Assembly: GCF_003258295.1 (NCBI RefSeq)
Contig: NZ_QKYN01000110.1
Span: 1 to 64,000, forward strand
Direction of reading: 5' to 3'
DNA length: 64,000 bases
Source of the DNA: Streptacidiphilus pinicola
GTDB taxonomy: Bacteria; Actinomycetota; Actinomycetes; Streptomycetales; Streptomycetaceae
Within the stretch, counting starts at the first letter, position 1. Every line of letters begins with the position of its first letter. Of this stretch, positions 33,965 to 44,224 are shown one piece after another. The notes beneath the pieces are model-generated. The model had not been told where the DNA came from and searched no databases. It worked only from the letters and a program-made list of their open reading frames with translations. The translations under genes and the position numbers were made by a program.

Positions 33965-36517
33965 ATGTCGATGTCCACCTTCGGCTCCTACGGTGGTCAA
34001 GACCCGTTCTCCGATCTGCTCAACCGCTTCTTCGGGATGTCCCCCTCCTCCTCACCCCCGGCGGTCCAGCGCGTGCCGATCGGCAAGCTGCTGACCGAGT
34101 CCGCGCGGGAGCTGATCGGTCGGGCGCAGCAGAAGGCCGCCGAGGACGGCAGCGAGGACCTCGACACCGAGCACCTGCTGTGGGCCGCGTGCCTGGTCGA
34201 TCCCGCCCGGACGCTGCTCGCGCAGGCGGGAGTGGATCCGGACGGGCTCGCGCAGGCGATCGACAAGGTGCTGCCGGGGGTGGCGGGCACGCCGTCCGCG
34301 GAGCCGAGCCTGACGCCCGCCGCCAAGCGCGTGCTGATCGCCGCGCACGCGCGCTCACAGGCCGGCGGCGGCTCGTACATCGGGCCCGAGCACATCCTGG
34401 CCGCGCTGCTCGACGACCCGGACTCCGGCGCGGGACGCCTGCTCGAGACGGGCGCTGTGGACGTCGACCGGCTGCGCGGGGACTCCGACCGAGCCGCCGC
34501 CGGCGAGCACACGCCGTCGAAGCAGGCGAGCAACACCCCCACGCTCGACGAGTACGGGCGCGACCTCACCACGGAGGCGAAGGCGGGCAAGCTCGACCCG
34601 GTGGTCGGGCGTGGTGAGGAGATCGAGCAGACCATCGAGATCCTCTCCCGCCGCTCGAAGAACAACCCGGTGCTGATCGGCGAGCCGGGCGTCGGCAAGA
34701 CCGCGATCGTCGAGGGCCTGGCGCAGCGCATCGTCGCCGACGAGGTGCCGGAGACGCTGCGCGGCAAGCGCGTCGTCGCCCTCGACCTGGCCGGCATGGT
34801 CGCCGGGGCGAAGTACCGGGGCGAGTTCGAGGAGCGGCTGAAGAACGTCATCAAGGAGGTGCAGGAGTCGACCGATTCGCTGATCCTCTTCATCGACGAG
34901 CTGCACACCGTGGTCGGCGCGGGCGCCGGCGGCGAGGGCGCGATGGACGCGGGCAACATGCTGAAGCCCGCGCTCTCGCGCGGCGAGCTGCACGTGATCG
35001 GCGCGACCACCATCGACGAGTACCGCAAGTACATCGAGAAGGACGCTGCGTTGGAGCGTCGCTTCCAGCCGGTGCTGATCCCGGAGCCGAGCGTCGAGGA
35101 GACGGTGCAGATCCTGGAGGGCCTGCGCGACGCGTACGAGGCCCACCACCAGGTGCGCTTCACCGACGAGGCGCTGCGCGCCGCCGCCGAACTGTCCGAC
35201 CGCTACATCTCCGACCGGTTCCTGCCCGACAAGGCCATCGACCTGATGGACCAGGCGGGCGCGCGGGTGCGGCTCAAGTCGCTGAGCCGGTCGAGCGAGG
35301 CCAACGACCGCGAGGACCGGCTGGCCAAGCTGAAGCGGGAGAAGGACCAAGCCGTCGCCGCCGAGGACTTCGAGGCGGCGAAACGGATGAAGGAGCAGAT
35401 CGCCGAGGCCGAGGGCGAGTTGGCGGGCATCGCCGAGCGCCGCGAGGGTGTGATGGCGGTGACGGTCGACGACATCGCCGACGTCGTCTCGCGGCGCACC
35501 GGCATTCCCGTCGCGCAGCTCACCCAGGACGAGAAGGCCAAGCTGCTCAAGCTGGAGCAGGAACTGCACGCCCGCGTGGTCGGCCAGGACGAGGCCGTGG
35601 TCGCGATCTCCGAGGCGGTGCGCCGCAACCGGGCCGGCATGGGCGACCCGAACCGTCCCGTCGGCTCCTTCCTCTTCCTCGGCCCGACGGGCGTCGGCAA
35701 GACCGAGCTGGCCAAGGCGCTCGCGGAGCTGCTCTTCGGTGACGAGGACCGGCTGATCCGCTTCGACATGAGCGAGTTCCAGGAGAAGCACACGGTCTCC
35801 CGCCTGGTCGGCGCCCCTCCCGGCTACGTCGGCTACGAGGAGGCCGGGCAGCTGACCGAGAAGGTCCGTCGCAAGCCGTACAGCGTGCTGCTCTTCGACG
35901 AGGTGGAAAAGGCGCACCCGGACGTCTTCAACACGCTGCTGCAGGTGCTCGACGACGGCCGGCTGACGGACGCGCAGGGCCGTACCGTCGACTTCCGCCA
36001 CTGCGTCGTCATCCTGACCAGCAACATCGGTGCGCAGCGGATCCTCGCCCACCACGGTGACGCCGACAGCATCCGCGAGCAGCTGATGGGGGATCTGCAG
36101 GGCCACTTCCCGCCCGAGTTCCTCAACCGGATCGACGCCACGATCATCTTCCACGCGCTCACCATGGACGAGTTGAACAAGATCGTGGACCTGCTGCTCA
36201 AGGGCAGCGAGCGCCGGGTGAAGTCCCAGGGCATGGAGCTGGACGTCACCCAGGCCGCCCGCGACCTGCTGGTCGCGCACGGCCACCAGCCGGAGTTCGG
36301 CGCGCGGCCGCTGCGGCGGACGATCCAGACCGAGCTGGACAACCGCATCGCCTCGCTGCTGCTCGGCGGCGAGGTCTCCCCGGGCGACACGATCGTCGCG
36401 GACGTCCAGGGCGACGCCCTGGTCTGCACGGTCAGGAAGTCCGTCACCGCCGCGGCCCAGGAGCCGGCTGCGGACCCGCAGACCGCCGGGAAACCCGAGG
36501 AGTCCGAGCAGAGTTGA
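33965..36517 (+). CDS. ClpC-like AAA+ chaperone ATPase
   Basis: An 850-residue Clp/Hsp100 protein. A Gly/Ser-rich lead precedes the Clp N-domain (about 40-165), then AAA domain 1 with Walker A GEPGVGKT (239-246), a short UVR-type middle segment ([20 protein letters not shown], about 465-490), and AAA domain 2 with Walker A GPTGVGKT (573-580). The short middle segment is ClpC-like rather than ClpB-like. However, the stretch after [10 protein letters not shown] (about 682-720) lacks the VGF/LGF loop with which ClpC/ClpA dock on ClpP. It may be a ClpP-independent unfoldase. A gaggagg ribosome site precedes the start. Confidence 0.88.
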   Translation: MSMSTFGSYGGQDPFSDLLNRFFGMSPSSSPPAVQRVPIGKLLTESARELIGRAQQKAAEDGSEDLDTEHLLWAACLVDPARTLLAQAGVDPDGLAQAIDKVLPGVAGTPSAEPSLTPAAKRVLIAAHARSQAGGGSYIGPEHILAALLDDPDSGAGRLLETGAVDVDRLRGDSDRAAAGEHTPSKQASNTPTLDEYGRDLTTEAKAGKLDPVVGRGEEIEQTIEILSRRSKNNPVLIGEPGVGKTAIVEGLAQRIVADEVPETLRGKRVVALDLAGMVAGAKYRGEFEERLKNVIKEVQESTDSLILFIDELHTVVGAGAGGEGAMDAGNMLKPALSRGELHVIGATTIDEYRKYIEKDAALERRFQPVLIPEPSVEETVQILEGLRDAYEAHHQVRFTDEALRAAAELSDRYISDRFLPDKAIDLMDQAGARVRLKSLSRSSEANDREDRLAKLKREKDQAVAAEDFEAAKRMKEQIAEAEGELAGIAERREGVMAVTVDDIADVVSRRTGIPVAQLTQDEKAKLLKLEQELHARVVGQDEAVVAISEAVRRNRAGMGDPNRPVGSFLFLGPTGVGKTELAKALAELLFGDEDRLIRFDMSEFQEKHTVSRLVGAPPGYVGYEEAGQLTEKVRRKPYSVLLFDEVEKAHPDVFNTLLQVLDDGRLTDAQGRTVDFRHCVVILTSNIGAQRILAHHGDADSIREQLMGDLQGHFPPEFLNRIDATIIFHALTMDELNKIVDLLLKGSERRVKSQGMELDVTQAARDLLVAHGHQPEFGARPLRRTIQTELDNRIASLLLGGEVSPGDTIVADVQGDALVCTVRKSVTAAAQEPAADPQTAGKPEESEQS

Positions 36518-37287
36518 CCCTGCCGGACCGGGTGACCGAGCCCCGCGAGGTGGCGCCGCAGGCGCGAGACCTCGCGGGGCTCGACGCTGCCGTGAGCCAC
36601 TGCTACGCCTGCCCGCGGCTGGTTGAGTGGCGCGAGGAGGTCGGCCGGGTCCGGCGGCGCTCCTTCGCCGACCAGGCGTACTGGGCCCGCGCGGTGCCGG
36701 GGTTCGGCCCCGCCGACGCCTCGCTGCTGCTCGTCGGGCTCGCCCCCGCGGCGCACGGCGGCAACCGCACCGGCCGGATGTTCACCGGCGACCGCTCCGG
36801 TGACGTGCTCGTCGCCGCGTTGCACGAGCTCGGCCTCGCCTCCCAGCCCACGTCCACCAGCAGCGACGACGGACTGCGGCTGCACGGGGTGCGGTTCACC
36901 GCCCCCGTTCACTGCGCCCCGCCGGACAACAAGCCGACCACGGCGGAGCGCGACACCTGCCGTCCCTGGCTGGTGCGGGAGCTGGACTTGCTGCGGCCGA
37001 CGGTGCGCGCGGTCGTCGCGCTCGGCGCGTTCGGCTGGCAGGCGGTCCTGCCGGTACTGGCCGGCGCGGGGTGGACGGTGCCGCGTCCGCGCCCGGCGTT
37101 CGGGCACGGCGCCCGCGTCCTGCTCGAACCGGTGGCGGACGGGCCGGCGTTGACGCTTTTCGGCTGCTACCACGTCAGCCAGCAGAACACCTTCACCGGT
37201 CGGCTCACCCCCGCGATGCTGCGGGATGTCCTGGCCGAGGCGTGGCAGGCGGCGGGCGGCGAGCCGACGCGCCGTCACCAGGGCTGA
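36514..37287 (+). CDS. Family 5 uracil-DNA glycosylase (UdgB-like, iron-sulfur)
   Basis: A 257-residue DNA repair enzyme that removes uracil or other deaminated bases. Motif A is [20 protein letters not shown] and motif B is [17 protein letters not shown], both typical of family 5. Four cysteines for an Fe4S4 cluster are C30, C33, C134 and C149. The TTG start overlaps the clp stop (TTGA), implying coupling; a GTG at 36532 lacks a ribosome site. Cotranscription of a Clp ATPase and a repair enzyme suggests a stress operon. Confidence 0.88.
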   Translation: MTLPDRVTEPREVAPQARDLAGLDAAVSHCYACPRLVEWREEVGRVRRRSFADQAYWARAVPGFGPADASLLLVGLAPAAHGGNRTGRMFTGDRSGDVLVAALHELGLASQPTSTSSDDGLRLHGVRFTAPVHCAPPDNKPTTAERDTCRPWLVRELDLLRPTVRAVVALGAFGWQAVLPVLAGAGWTVPRPRPAFGHGARVLLEPVADGPALTLFGCYHVSQQNTFTGRLTPAMLRDVLAEAWQAAGGEPTRRHQG

Positions 37288-37368
37288 GAGCGCGCGCCCT
37301 CAGTCAACCTCGCTACCCTCGACCGGTGGCGCACGCCGGAAGTGCGCGCGGAAGGGGAGAGGTCACTC

Positions 37369-38325
37369 ATGTCGTTCAACCCAACCGGCCCGTCCGGCGG
37401 TCCCGTCCCGGGACCCGGCCCGGGGCCGCTCCCGGGCGCGATGCCCGGTGCTGTCCCAGGCCCGATGCCCGGCCAGGTGCCCGGTGCGATGCCAGGCCCC
37501 TACCCGGGGCAGCCGCCGACCGGCGGACCGGGACGGTCCGTCGGCGGAGCGCCGCCGGTCGCGCTGATCGGGGCCGGGGCGATGCTGCTGCTGGAGGCGG
37601 TGCTCCTGCTGCTCACCCTGGTCTCGGCGCAGAGCCCGGGGCAGTCGCTGCTCGGCCTCTTCGGGCTGAGCGACCACTGGGCGATCGACGCCCCGACCCA
37701 GTTCACCTCCGGTGACATCGCGACCTGCGCCGTACTGGTCGCCGGGATCATCGGCCTCCAAGGTGGGCGCACCTGGGGCCGCCCGGTGATCATGGCGACG
37801 ATGGGCCTGGTCGCCTACCCGATGGCGACGCTGCTGCTGTCGCAGGTGGTCAGCAGCGAGGGGAGGCACTACCTCACGGAGGGTCACAACCTCTGGTTCA
37901 ACCTGCTGGTGCTGGTCGAGCTCTTCGTCGCCGCCGGCACACTCGCGGCCGGCCTCGCGACCTCACGCAGCGGCGCGCCCGCGGCTGCCGCATCCGGCCC
38001 GGCTGCGATGCCCGGGCCGGTGCCGGGTCAGGCGCCCGTACCGGGCCAGGGGCAGCCGTTCCCGCAGCAGCAGCCCGCGCCGGGCTACGCGCCGCCGCAG
38101 GGTCAGCCGGGCTACCCCGCGCAGCCGATGCCGCAGCAGCCCGCGCCGGGCTACGCGCCGCCGCAGGGTCAGCCGGGCCCCGGCTACTCCCCGCCGCCGG
38201 TGCCACCCCAGGCCGGCCCGGGCCGGCAGCCCTCCCCGGCGCAGGACAACGTGGCCTACCAGCCGACCCAGTACGCCCCCCGCCCCGGCCAGCCGGGTCA
38301 GCCCCCGGCCCAGCCCGGCGCCTGA
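37369..38325 (+). CDS. Membrane protein with PG-rich repeats at both ends
   Basis: A 318-residue protein. The first ~55 residues are a Pro/Gly/Met repeat of the type PGAMPGAVPGPMPGQVPG; then come about four membrane helices (ALIGAGAMLLLEAVLLLLTLV and others, residues 63-205); the last ~110 residues are Pro/Gly/Gln-rich. In the tail the 15-residue unit QQPAPGYAPPQGQPG occurs twice with a 22-residue period, identical at the DNA level. Such disordered tails are common in actinobacterial septal or wall-associated membrane proteins; function unknown. Ribosome site ggggag precedes the ATG. Confidence 0.8.
   Translation: MSFNPTGPSGGPVPGPGPGPLPGAMPGAVPGPMPGQVPGAMPGPYPGQPPTGGPGRSVGGAPPVALIGAGAMLLLEAVLLLLTLVSAQSPGQSLLGLFGLSDHWAIDAPTQFTSGDIATCAVLVAGIIGLQGGRTWGRPVIMATMGLVAYPMATLLLSQVVSSEGRHYLTEGHNLWFNLLVLVELFVAAGTLAAGLATSRSGAPAAAASGPAAMPGPVPGQAPVPGQGQPFPQQQPAPGYAPPQGQPGYPAQPMPQQPAPGYAPPQGQPGPGYSPPPVPPQAGPGRQPSPAQDNVAYQPTQYAPRPGQPGQPPAQPGA
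38068..38178 (+). repeat. 45-bp in-frame repeat, 66-bp period
   Basis: The 45 bp at 38068-38112 recur exactly at 38134-38178 inside the PG-rich membrane gene, encoding the same 15 residues. Exact identity at third codon positions suggests recent duplication or slippage. Confidence 0.9.
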
Positions 38326-38356
38326 GGCATCTTCACACGCTCGCGTCGCCCTCCAC

Positions 38357-38426
38357 CTCCACCTGCGCAGGGGCCTCCCGGTGCAGGTGGAGAGTGCGCC
38401 CGTCGCCCGCCACCCGGGTGGCGGGC
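38357..38426. terminator. Two hairpins between convergent genes
   Basis: ctccacctgc (38357-38366) pairs with gcaggtggag (38383-38392), and gcccgccaccc/gggtggcgggc (38405-38426) is a perfect 22-bp palindrome. They separate the PG-rich membrane gene from the convergent AraC gene. A minus-strand frame ending at 38333 looks faintly protein-like but I cannot support it as a gene. Confidence 0.6.
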
Positions 38427-38525
38427 GGGCGCCGGGAGAGAACCCCGACCGAGGCGCCCACCAGGTTGGTCCGCCCTCGAACAACGGGTTTCGTCAGCGC
38501 CGCGTCCCTGACGCCGTGGAGGCCG

Positions 38526-39296
38526 CTACCGGTCCGCGACACGGTACGACGTCGGCGGCCGGCCGAGCAGGCGACCGAAGGCGGCGGTGTAGGCGGCGGG
38601 GTTGTCGTAGCCCAGGCGGGACGCGATGCGGGTGACGGGCTCGCCCGCCGCGAGCGGGCCGAGCGAGTGCAGGATGCAGGCGCGCTGCCGCCACTGCGCG
38701 AAGCCGAGTCCCGTGCCGCGCCGGAACAGCCGGGCCAGCGTGCGCTCGCTGACGCTGAGTTCCGCGCACCAGCGCGCCGGGGCGTCGTGGATGTGCGGCT
38801 GCCGCAGGAACTGCTCACACAGGCGGCGCAGGCGCGGATCCGCGGGCAGCGGCAGGTCCAGGGGGAGAGGCGTCAGGCTCCGCAGCTCGTGCAGGATCAG
38901 GGCGACGACCGCCGCGTCGCGGCTGTGCTCCGGGTAGCGCGGTTCCACCTCGACGGCAGCGAGGATCAGTGCGCGGAGCAGCGCCGAGACGTCGACCACC
39001 TGACAGCGGGCCGGGAACCACGGCACGGCCGACGGCTCGATGTAGAGGCTGCGGGTGCTGACGCCCGTCATCGCGACCTGGTGGGCGACGGTCGGCGGGA
39101 TCAGCACCGCGCGGGCGGTCGGCACGGTCCAGGCGCCCTCGGCGGTCTCCACGTGCATCAGGCCGGTGGCCGCGTACAGCACTTGGGCGCGGCGGTGCTC
39201 GTGCCAGGGGAGCAGGTGGTCCGGCGGGTAGTCGGTGCCGATGGCCACGACGGCCCGGTCGAGGCCGTCGACCTCGGCGATCGGGATGTTGCGCAC
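38526..39296 (-). CDS. AraC-family transcriptional regulator
   Basis: A 256-residue AraC regulator with an N-terminal cupin sensor (LLPWHEHRRAQVLYAATG, IPPTVAHQVAM) and a C-terminal double helix-turn-helix (WCAELSVSERTLARLFRRG, and VTRIASRLGYDNPAAYTAAF). The start is a GTG at 39296. It diverges from the TauE/SafE gene, about 100 bp away, which is its likely target. Confidence 0.9.
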   Translation of the reverse strand: MRNIPIAEVDGLDRAVVAIGTDYPPDHLLPWHEHRRAQVLYAATGLMHVETAEGAWTVPTARAVLIPPTVAHQVAMTGVSTRSLYIEPSAVPWFPARCQVVDVSALLRALILAAVEVEPRYPEHSRDAAVVALILHELRSLTPLPLDLPLPADPRLRRLCEQFLRQPHIHDAPARWCAELSVSERTLARLFRRGTGLGFAQWRQRACILHSLGPLAAGEPVTRIASRLGYDNPAAYTAAFGRLLGRPPTSYRVADR

Positions 39297-39398
39297 GTGC
39301 CGAGGCTACGCGTTCGCGCCAGGCAATGTCTGATGCGCGTAGGAGTATGGCAAACCATCGATTGCCCGACAGCAGCCGTGATCCCTAGCGTCGGAACC

Positions 39399-40214
39399 GT
39401 GCTGATCTCCTTCCTCACTCTCCTCTTCTTCGGCTGCCTGACCGGCGTCACGACCGTGCTGTTCGGATTCGGCGGCGGCTTCGTCACCGTCCCCGTCGTC
39501 TACGGCGTGCTGAGTCTGGACGGACGTCCAGGCGCGGACGCGATGCACGTCGCCGTGGCGACCTCCGCCGCGGTGATGGTCGTCAACGCCGGGGTCGCGG
39601 CGCTGGCCCAGTGGCGGCAGGGGCGGCTTCGGCGCGCCTACCTGTGGCCGCTGGCGGGCTTCGTCGCGCTGGGCGCTGCGGCCGGGGCGTGCGCGGCCGC
39701 GCTGATCGATGGCACGGTGCTGCGCGTGCTCTTCGGCGTCTACCTGCTGGTGACGATCGGCGACAGCGTGCTGCGCCGGGGTTTCCTCACGGTCGCGCAG
39801 CCGGAACGGCCGCGACCGCTGGGACGCCGCACGGTCACCCTCGGCGGCACCGGCATTGGCCTGGTGGCCGCCGGACTGGGAGTCGGCGGCAGCGTCATGA
39901 CGGTGCCGCTGCTCCGTCGCCGCGGCCTGCCGATGGCGGAGGCGACGGCGATGGCCAACCCGCTCAGCGTCCCGGTCGCCGTGGCGGGCAGCCTCGTCTA
40001 CGCCCTCGCCCCCGCAGGAGCAGCAGTCGGCACGGACCGCCTCGGCTTCGTCGACCTCGGCGCGGGCGCTGCCCTGCTGCTCGGCTCGCTGCCGACCATC
40101 GCCGTGCTGCGCCGCGTCACCGGCCGCGTGCCCGACCGGATCCACTCGGTCGCCTACGTGGCGCTGCTCCTGGTCGTGCTCGCCGTGATGCTGCTGCTGG
40201 GTGTCAACGCTTGA
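39399..40214 (+). CDS. TauE/SafE-family sulfite or anion exporter
   Basis: A 271-residue membrane protein with about eight helices and the duplicated TauE half-structure: GVTTVLFGFGGGFVTVPVVYG in the first half and GLVAAGLGVGGSVMTVPLLR in the second. The family moves organosulfur or sulfite anions. The start is GTG at 39399 with a weak ggaacc ribosome site; an in-frame GTG at 39378 is an alternative. The divergent AraC gene suggests specific induction. Its 3' end overlaps the convergent methyltransferase by 11 bp. Confidence 0.85.
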   Translation: MLISFLTLLFFGCLTGVTTVLFGFGGGFVTVPVVYGVLSLDGRPGADAMHVAVATSAAVMVVNAGVAALAQWRQGRLRRAYLWPLAGFVALGAAAGACAAALIDGTVLRVLFGVYLLVTIGDSVLRRGFLTVAQPERPRPLGRRTVTLGGTGIGLVAAGLGVGGSVMTVPLLRRRGLPMAEATAMANPLSVPVAVAGSLVYALAPAGAAVGTDRLGFVDLGAGAALLLGSLPTIAVLRRVTGRVPDRIHSVAYVALLLVVLAVMLLLGVNA

Positions 40215-41055
40215 CGCCGACGCCGCCCAGGAAGCCGCGGGAGGCACGGAGCTCGCCGACGGAGGCGTCCGCGCCCCAGGCCGCGCACGGGACCAGGCCG
40301 GGTGCGAGCAGGTCCAGGCCGTCGAAGAACTCCTCGATGGCCGGCAAGGGGCGCGGGCTGAGCCGGTCCACCATCTCGCGGTAGAGCGCGACGACCTCGA
40401 GCGCACGCTCGCGGTCCTCCTCGCCGACCCACTGCGACTCGTGGCAGAGGTGGCTGACGACCAGCCGGCTGCCCGGCGCCAGCGGGTCCAGCAAGCGGCG
40501 CACCACGGCGTGCGGCTCGTCGCCTTCGGCGACGAAGTGGAGCACCGCGCCGAGCACCAGGGCCACCGGCTCGCCGTCGCCGATCAGTTCCGCGACCGCC
40601 GGGGCGGCCAGGAGCTCCTCGGGCCGGCGCAGGTCGGCCTGGACCACCGCCGTCCCCGGCTCGCCGGGGTGCGCGGCGAGCGCGCGGGCGTGGGTGACCA
40701 CCAGCGGGTCCCGGTCGACGTAGACGACGCGCGCGTCGGGCCGTACCTCGCGGGCGACCTCATGGGTGTTGTCCGGTGCCGGGATGCCAGTGCCGACGTC
40801 CAGGAACCGGGTGATCCCGGCCTCCGCCGCGCTGCGGACGCTGCGCGCGAGGAAGGCCCGGTTGAGGCGCATCGCGTCCCGGCTCTCCGGGACCAGCCGG
40901 GTCAGGGCCTGTGCGGCCTCGCGGTCGACCGCGAAGTGGTCCTTGCCGCCGATCAGGTAGTTGTAGATCCTTGCCGGATGCGGTCTGTCCAGATCGAGGG
41001 CGGCTGAGGGCGCACTCGTGCCCTCGTCGCCCGGCCAGGTGGACTGTCGTCCCAT
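40204..41055 (-). CDS. S-adenosyl-L-methionine-dependent methyltransferase, PF04672 type (second copy)
   Basis: A 283-residue relative of the protein at 24126-24947. Shared motifs are [55 protein letters not shown] and [15 protein letters not shown]. The substrate is unknown. Start at the ATG at 41055, which follows a gggggct ribosome region. The 3' end overlaps the TauE gene on the other strand. Confidence 0.9.
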   Translation of the reverse strand: MGRQSTWPGDEGTSAPSAALDLDRPHPARIYNYLIGGKDHFAVDREAAQALTRLVPESRDAMRLNRAFLARSVRSAAEAGITRFLDVGTGIPAPDNTHEVAREVRPDARVVYVDRDPLVVTHARALAAHPGEPGTAVVQADLRRPEELLAAPAVAELIGDGEPVALVLGAVLHFVAEGDEPHAVVRRLLDPLAPGSRLVVSHLCHESQWVGEEDRERALEVVALYREMVDRLSPRPLPAIEEFFDGLDLLAPGLVPCAAWGADASVGELRASRGFLGGVGVKR

Positions 41056-41250
41056 CTCGGAGCCCCCGTTCCCCGTTCCCACCCCCGGCCGCATCGCGCG
41101 CGGACAGGGCATGTGGGAACCACCGTACGCGTCCCGAACACCGCTGCGCCGAAGAACGCGGACGAACGGTCGGGAGGCGAACAGACGCACCGTCACCGTC
41201 CCGGCGTGCCGGGCTGGCGCCCGCACGACCCCGGTGTGAGGCTTTCGTCC

Positions 41251-43320
41251 ATGAGCACCGTCGCCGAAACGCCGCAGGCCGCCGCCCCGCCCTTGCTCGA
41301 CGTGCGTCAGCGCAACATCGTCTTCGGGACGATCGTGCTGGGCATGCTGCTGGCGGCGCTCGACCAGACCATCGTCGGCACCGCGTTGCCCACGATCGTC
41401 GCGGACCTCGGCGGCGCCGCGCACATGTCCTGGGTGGTGACCTCCTACCTGCTGGCCGAGACGGTCAGCACGGCGCTGGTCGGCAAGTTCGGCGACCTGT
41501 TCGGGCGCAAGTTGATCTTCCAGACCTCGGCGATCGTCTTCATCACGGGCTCGTTCTTCTGCGGGTTCGCCACCAACATGGGGCTGCTGATCGGCTGGCG
41601 GGCGCTGCAGGGCATCGGCGCGGGCGGGCTCATGGTCACCTCCATGGCGCTGATCGCCGACGTGATCCCGCTGCGCGAGCGTGGCAAGTACCAGGGCGCG
41701 ATCGGCGCCGTCTTCGGCGTCGCCACCGTGATCGGGCCGCTGCTCGGCGGGCTCTTCACCGACCACCTGTCCTGGCGCTGGGCCTTCTACGTCAACGTGC
41801 CGATCGCGATCGTGGTCGTCGCGGTGGCGGCGCGCACCATCCCGTCGGTCCGCTCGGCGGCGAGGCCGATCGTCGACTACCTGGGCATCACCCTCGTCGC
41901 CGTCGGCGCGAGCGCGCTGATCCTGGCGACCAGCTGGGGCGGCAACGAGTACCCGTGGGGCTCGGGCACGATCGTCGGGCTCTTCGTCGTCGGCGCGATC
42001 GCGCTCGCGCTGTTCGCCTACGTCGAGACGCGGGCGGCGGAGCCGATGCTGCCGATGCGGCTGTTCCGCAACCCGGTCTTCGCCGTCTGCACAGTGCTGA
42101 GCTTCATCGTCGGTTTCGCCATGCTCGGCGCGATGACGTTCCTGCCGACCTATCTGCAGTACGTGGACGGCGTCTCCGCGACCGAGTCCGGGCTGCGGAT
42201 GCTGCCGATGGTCGCCGGGCTCTTCCTCGCCTCGATCACCAGCGGCAACGTCGTCAGCAAGACCGGCCAGTACCGCTTCTTCCCGATCGCCGGGTCGCTG
42301 GTGATGGCCGTCGGGCTGTGGCTGCTGTCGCTGATGAAGCCGAGCACCGGGGTCTGGCTCAGCTCGCTCTACATGTTCGTGCTCGGTGTGGGCATCGGGC
42401 TGTCCATGCAGGTGCTCACCATCGCCGTGCAGAACACCGTCGACTACGCCGACCTCGGCACCTCGACCTCCGGCGTCACCTTCTTCCGCACGCTGGGCAG
42501 TTCCTTCGGTACCGCGGTGTTCGGCACCATCTACGCCAACACGCTCAAGACCAACCTCGTCGACGGCGTCGCCGCCTCCGCACGGCTGACCGGCGCCGAC
42601 CCCGCCGCGCTGGCCAAGGCCGCGCAGAGCCCGCAGGGCCTGCACGCGCTGCCCAAGCTGCAGGCGGCGCCGATCGTCTCGGCCTACTCGGAGTCGCTGC
42701 ACACGGTGTTCCTGTGGACCGTGCCGGTCGCGCTGCTCGGCTTCGTCGTCTCGCTCTTCCTCAAGCAGGTGAAACTGCGTGACACCGCGCGGTCGACCTC
42801 GACCGACGTCGGCGAGGGCTTCGCCCAGCCGACCGGCGCGGACTCGGGGCGGCAGCTGGAGTACGCGGTCTGCAAGATCATCTCCGGGGTGGACCTGGAC
42901 ACCGCCCGGCAGATCGTCCGCGACTCCGGTGCGGACGTCGACATCGCCGGAGCCTGGGCGCTGATGGAGGTCGACGGCCTGACACGGACGGTGGGCCACG
43001 CCCGGGTCGGCCTGATCGCCGCCCGCAAGCGCCTCCCGCCGGAGGTCCTCGACCCGGTCTTCGACCGTATGGTCGCCGAGGGCTACCTGACGCGCAGCCA
43101 CGACTTCCTCGACCACACCCAGGCCGGCGCCCAACAGGTCGACACCCTCTCCGCCGCCTGGTCCGACTGGCTGGGCGCGAAGCTGGCCGAGGACCTCGGC
43201 CGCCCCGGCGGCGCGGAACTGCGCACCGCCGTCGACGCCATCGCCAAGCGCCTCCTGGTCGAGGACCTCGCCCACGGCCTGCCCCAGGGCCGCGCGACCG
43301 CGGCCGTGCGGGCCGCGTAG
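41251..43320 (+). CDS. DHA2-family drug exporter with extra C-terminal domain
   Basis: A 689-residue 14-helix major facilitator of the EmrB/QacA type: [19 protein letters not shown] (motif D1 style), [16 protein letters not shown] (motif A) and [19 protein letters not shown] (motif B), then [19 protein letters not shown] (motif C). After the last helix (about residue 505) there is a soluble domain of about 165 residues with a pattern like a MarR/winged-helix fold ([36 protein letters not shown]). Proton-driven multidrug export is likely; the tail may sense substrate. The ATG at 41251 is used. Confidence 0.88.
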   Translation: MSTVAETPQAAAPPLLDVRQRNIVFGTIVLGMLLAALDQTIVGTALPTIVADLGGAAHMSWVVTSYLLAETVSTALVGKFGDLFGRKLIFQTSAIVFITGSFFCGFATNMGLLIGWRALQGIGAGGLMVTSMALIADVIPLRERGKYQGAIGAVFGVATVIGPLLGGLFTDHLSWRWAFYVNVPIAIVVVAVAARTIPSVRSAARPIVDYLGITLVAVGASALILATSWGGNEYPWGSGTIVGLFVVGAIALALFAYVETRAAEPMLPMRLFRNPVFAVCTVLSFIVGFAMLGAMTFLPTYLQYVDGVSATESGLRMLPMVAGLFLASITSGNVVSKTGQYRFFPIAGSLVMAVGLWLLSLMKPSTGVWLSSLYMFVLGVGIGLSMQVLTIAVQNTVDYADLGTSTSGVTFFRTLGSSFGTAVFGTIYANTLKTNLVDGVAASARLTGADPAALAKAAQSPQGLHALPKLQAAPIVSAYSESLHTVFLWTVPVALLGFVVSLFLKQVKLRDTARSTSTDVGEGFAQPTGADSGRQLEYAVCKIISGVDLDTARQIVRDSGADVDIAGAWALMEVDGLTRTVGHARVGLIAARKRLPPEVLDPVFDRMVAEGYLTRSHDFLDHTQAGAQQVDTLSAAWSDWLGAKLAEDLGRPGGAELRTAVDAIAKRLLVEDLAHGLPQGRATAAVRAA

Positions 43321-43333
43321 GCCCTGGCCGGTC

Positions 43334-44170
43334 CTACACCTTGCGGCGGTGCATCCACTTGTGCCACGCCGTCGCCTCCGAGCTGTGCCCGTTGCGGCGG
43401 AACGCCTGCTGCATGGGGACGTTGAGGGTGTCGGTGTCCGACAGGACGGCGTGGAGGCCGAGCTCCCTGGCCGTCCGGTTGGCCAGCCGCAGCAGCGCGT
43501 CGGCGTGTCCGCGGCCCCGGTGGCCGGGGTGCACGCCGATGTAGGTGATCGTCCCCACGCCCGGGTCGAACTCGCCGACGCTGACGAAGCCGACCGCTTC
43601 CCCCGCCGGGTCCTCGGCCAGCAGCCAGGTCGAGTCGCGACAGTGCCACAGGAAGGCGGCGGCCCAGGCGTCGGCGCCCATGGCGGCCATGGCGTCCGCG
43701 TCGATCCGGTCCAGCGTGCCGACCGAACACGCGGCGACGAGGTCGGCGAAGCGTTCCTCGCCGACCTCGGACAGCGGCCGCGCGGTGACGCCCTCAGGAG
43801 CGGGCAGGTCGAGACCCTCGTCCTCCCACCAGAACCCCTCCTTCTCCTGCCACAGCTCGAAACCGAAGGACTCGAACAGGGCGATCCGCTCGGCCGGTTC
43901 GGCGTGCACGTCGGCGTTGGTCGCGGCGTTGAGCACCTGGCCCGGTTCGGCGGCCGCGACGACCGCGTCCAGCACCCGTCGGGCGGCGTCCAGCCGGCCC
44001 GCCTCCCAGCGCAGGTTGACCAGGCGTCCGGTCTCGTCGCCCATCCAGGAGCGCGCCAGCAGCTCGCCCTGGGCCACCGCAGCCCCGCCCTGCTCGGCGA
44101 CGAACGGGGAGCGGGCCCCGAGCGGGTTCCCGTCGACGACGTCGTCCAGCCGCCTGATCGTGATCACCAT
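43334..44170 (-). CDS. GNAT-family acetyltransferase, two-domain
   Basis: A 278-residue protein with a degenerate N-terminal GNAT-like half (residues 1-120) and an active-looking C-terminal GNAT half: GTITYIGVHPGHRGRGHADA contains the acetyl-CoA loop (R/Q-x-x-G-x-G/A), followed by LHAVLSDTDTLNVPMQQAFR and NGHSSEATAWHKW. Substrate unknown; mycothiol synthase has a similar two-half design but this is not clearly MshD. It converges with the drug exporter, 13 bp apart. Confidence 0.85.
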   Translation of the reverse strand: MVITIRRLDDVVDGNPLGARSPFVAEQGGAAVAQGELLARSWMGDETGRLVNLRWEAGRLDAARRVLDAVVAAAEPGQVLNAATNADVHAEPAERIALFESFGFELWQEKEGFWWEDEGLDLPAPEGVTARPLSEVGEERFADLVAACSVGTLDRIDADAMAAMGADAWAAAFLWHCRDSTWLLAEDPAGEAVGFVSVGEFDPGVGTITYIGVHPGHRGRGHADALLRLANRTARELGLHAVLSDTDTLNVPMQQAFRRNGHSSEATAWHKWMHRRKV

Positions 44171-44224
44171 CCGGCGATGCTCTCACAGCGCAACCACGGC
44201 AGAACGGCGCAGATGGAGGCGGAC

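Noticed and set aside
38333-38525. Minus-strand frame ending HREAPAQVEVEGDASV that looks like a gene 3' end, possibly a pseudogene
   Set aside because: No start, no recognisable domain, and the stretch is occupied by hairpins. I could not support it as a gene remnant.
40204-43275. A 1023-codon open frame on the minus strand covering the drug exporter
   Set aside because: Only its last 283 codons (the PF04672 methyltransferase) look like protein. The rest is low-complexity Asp/Gly/Arg/His-rich sequence antisense to a clear MFS gene, the usual effect of high GC at third positions.
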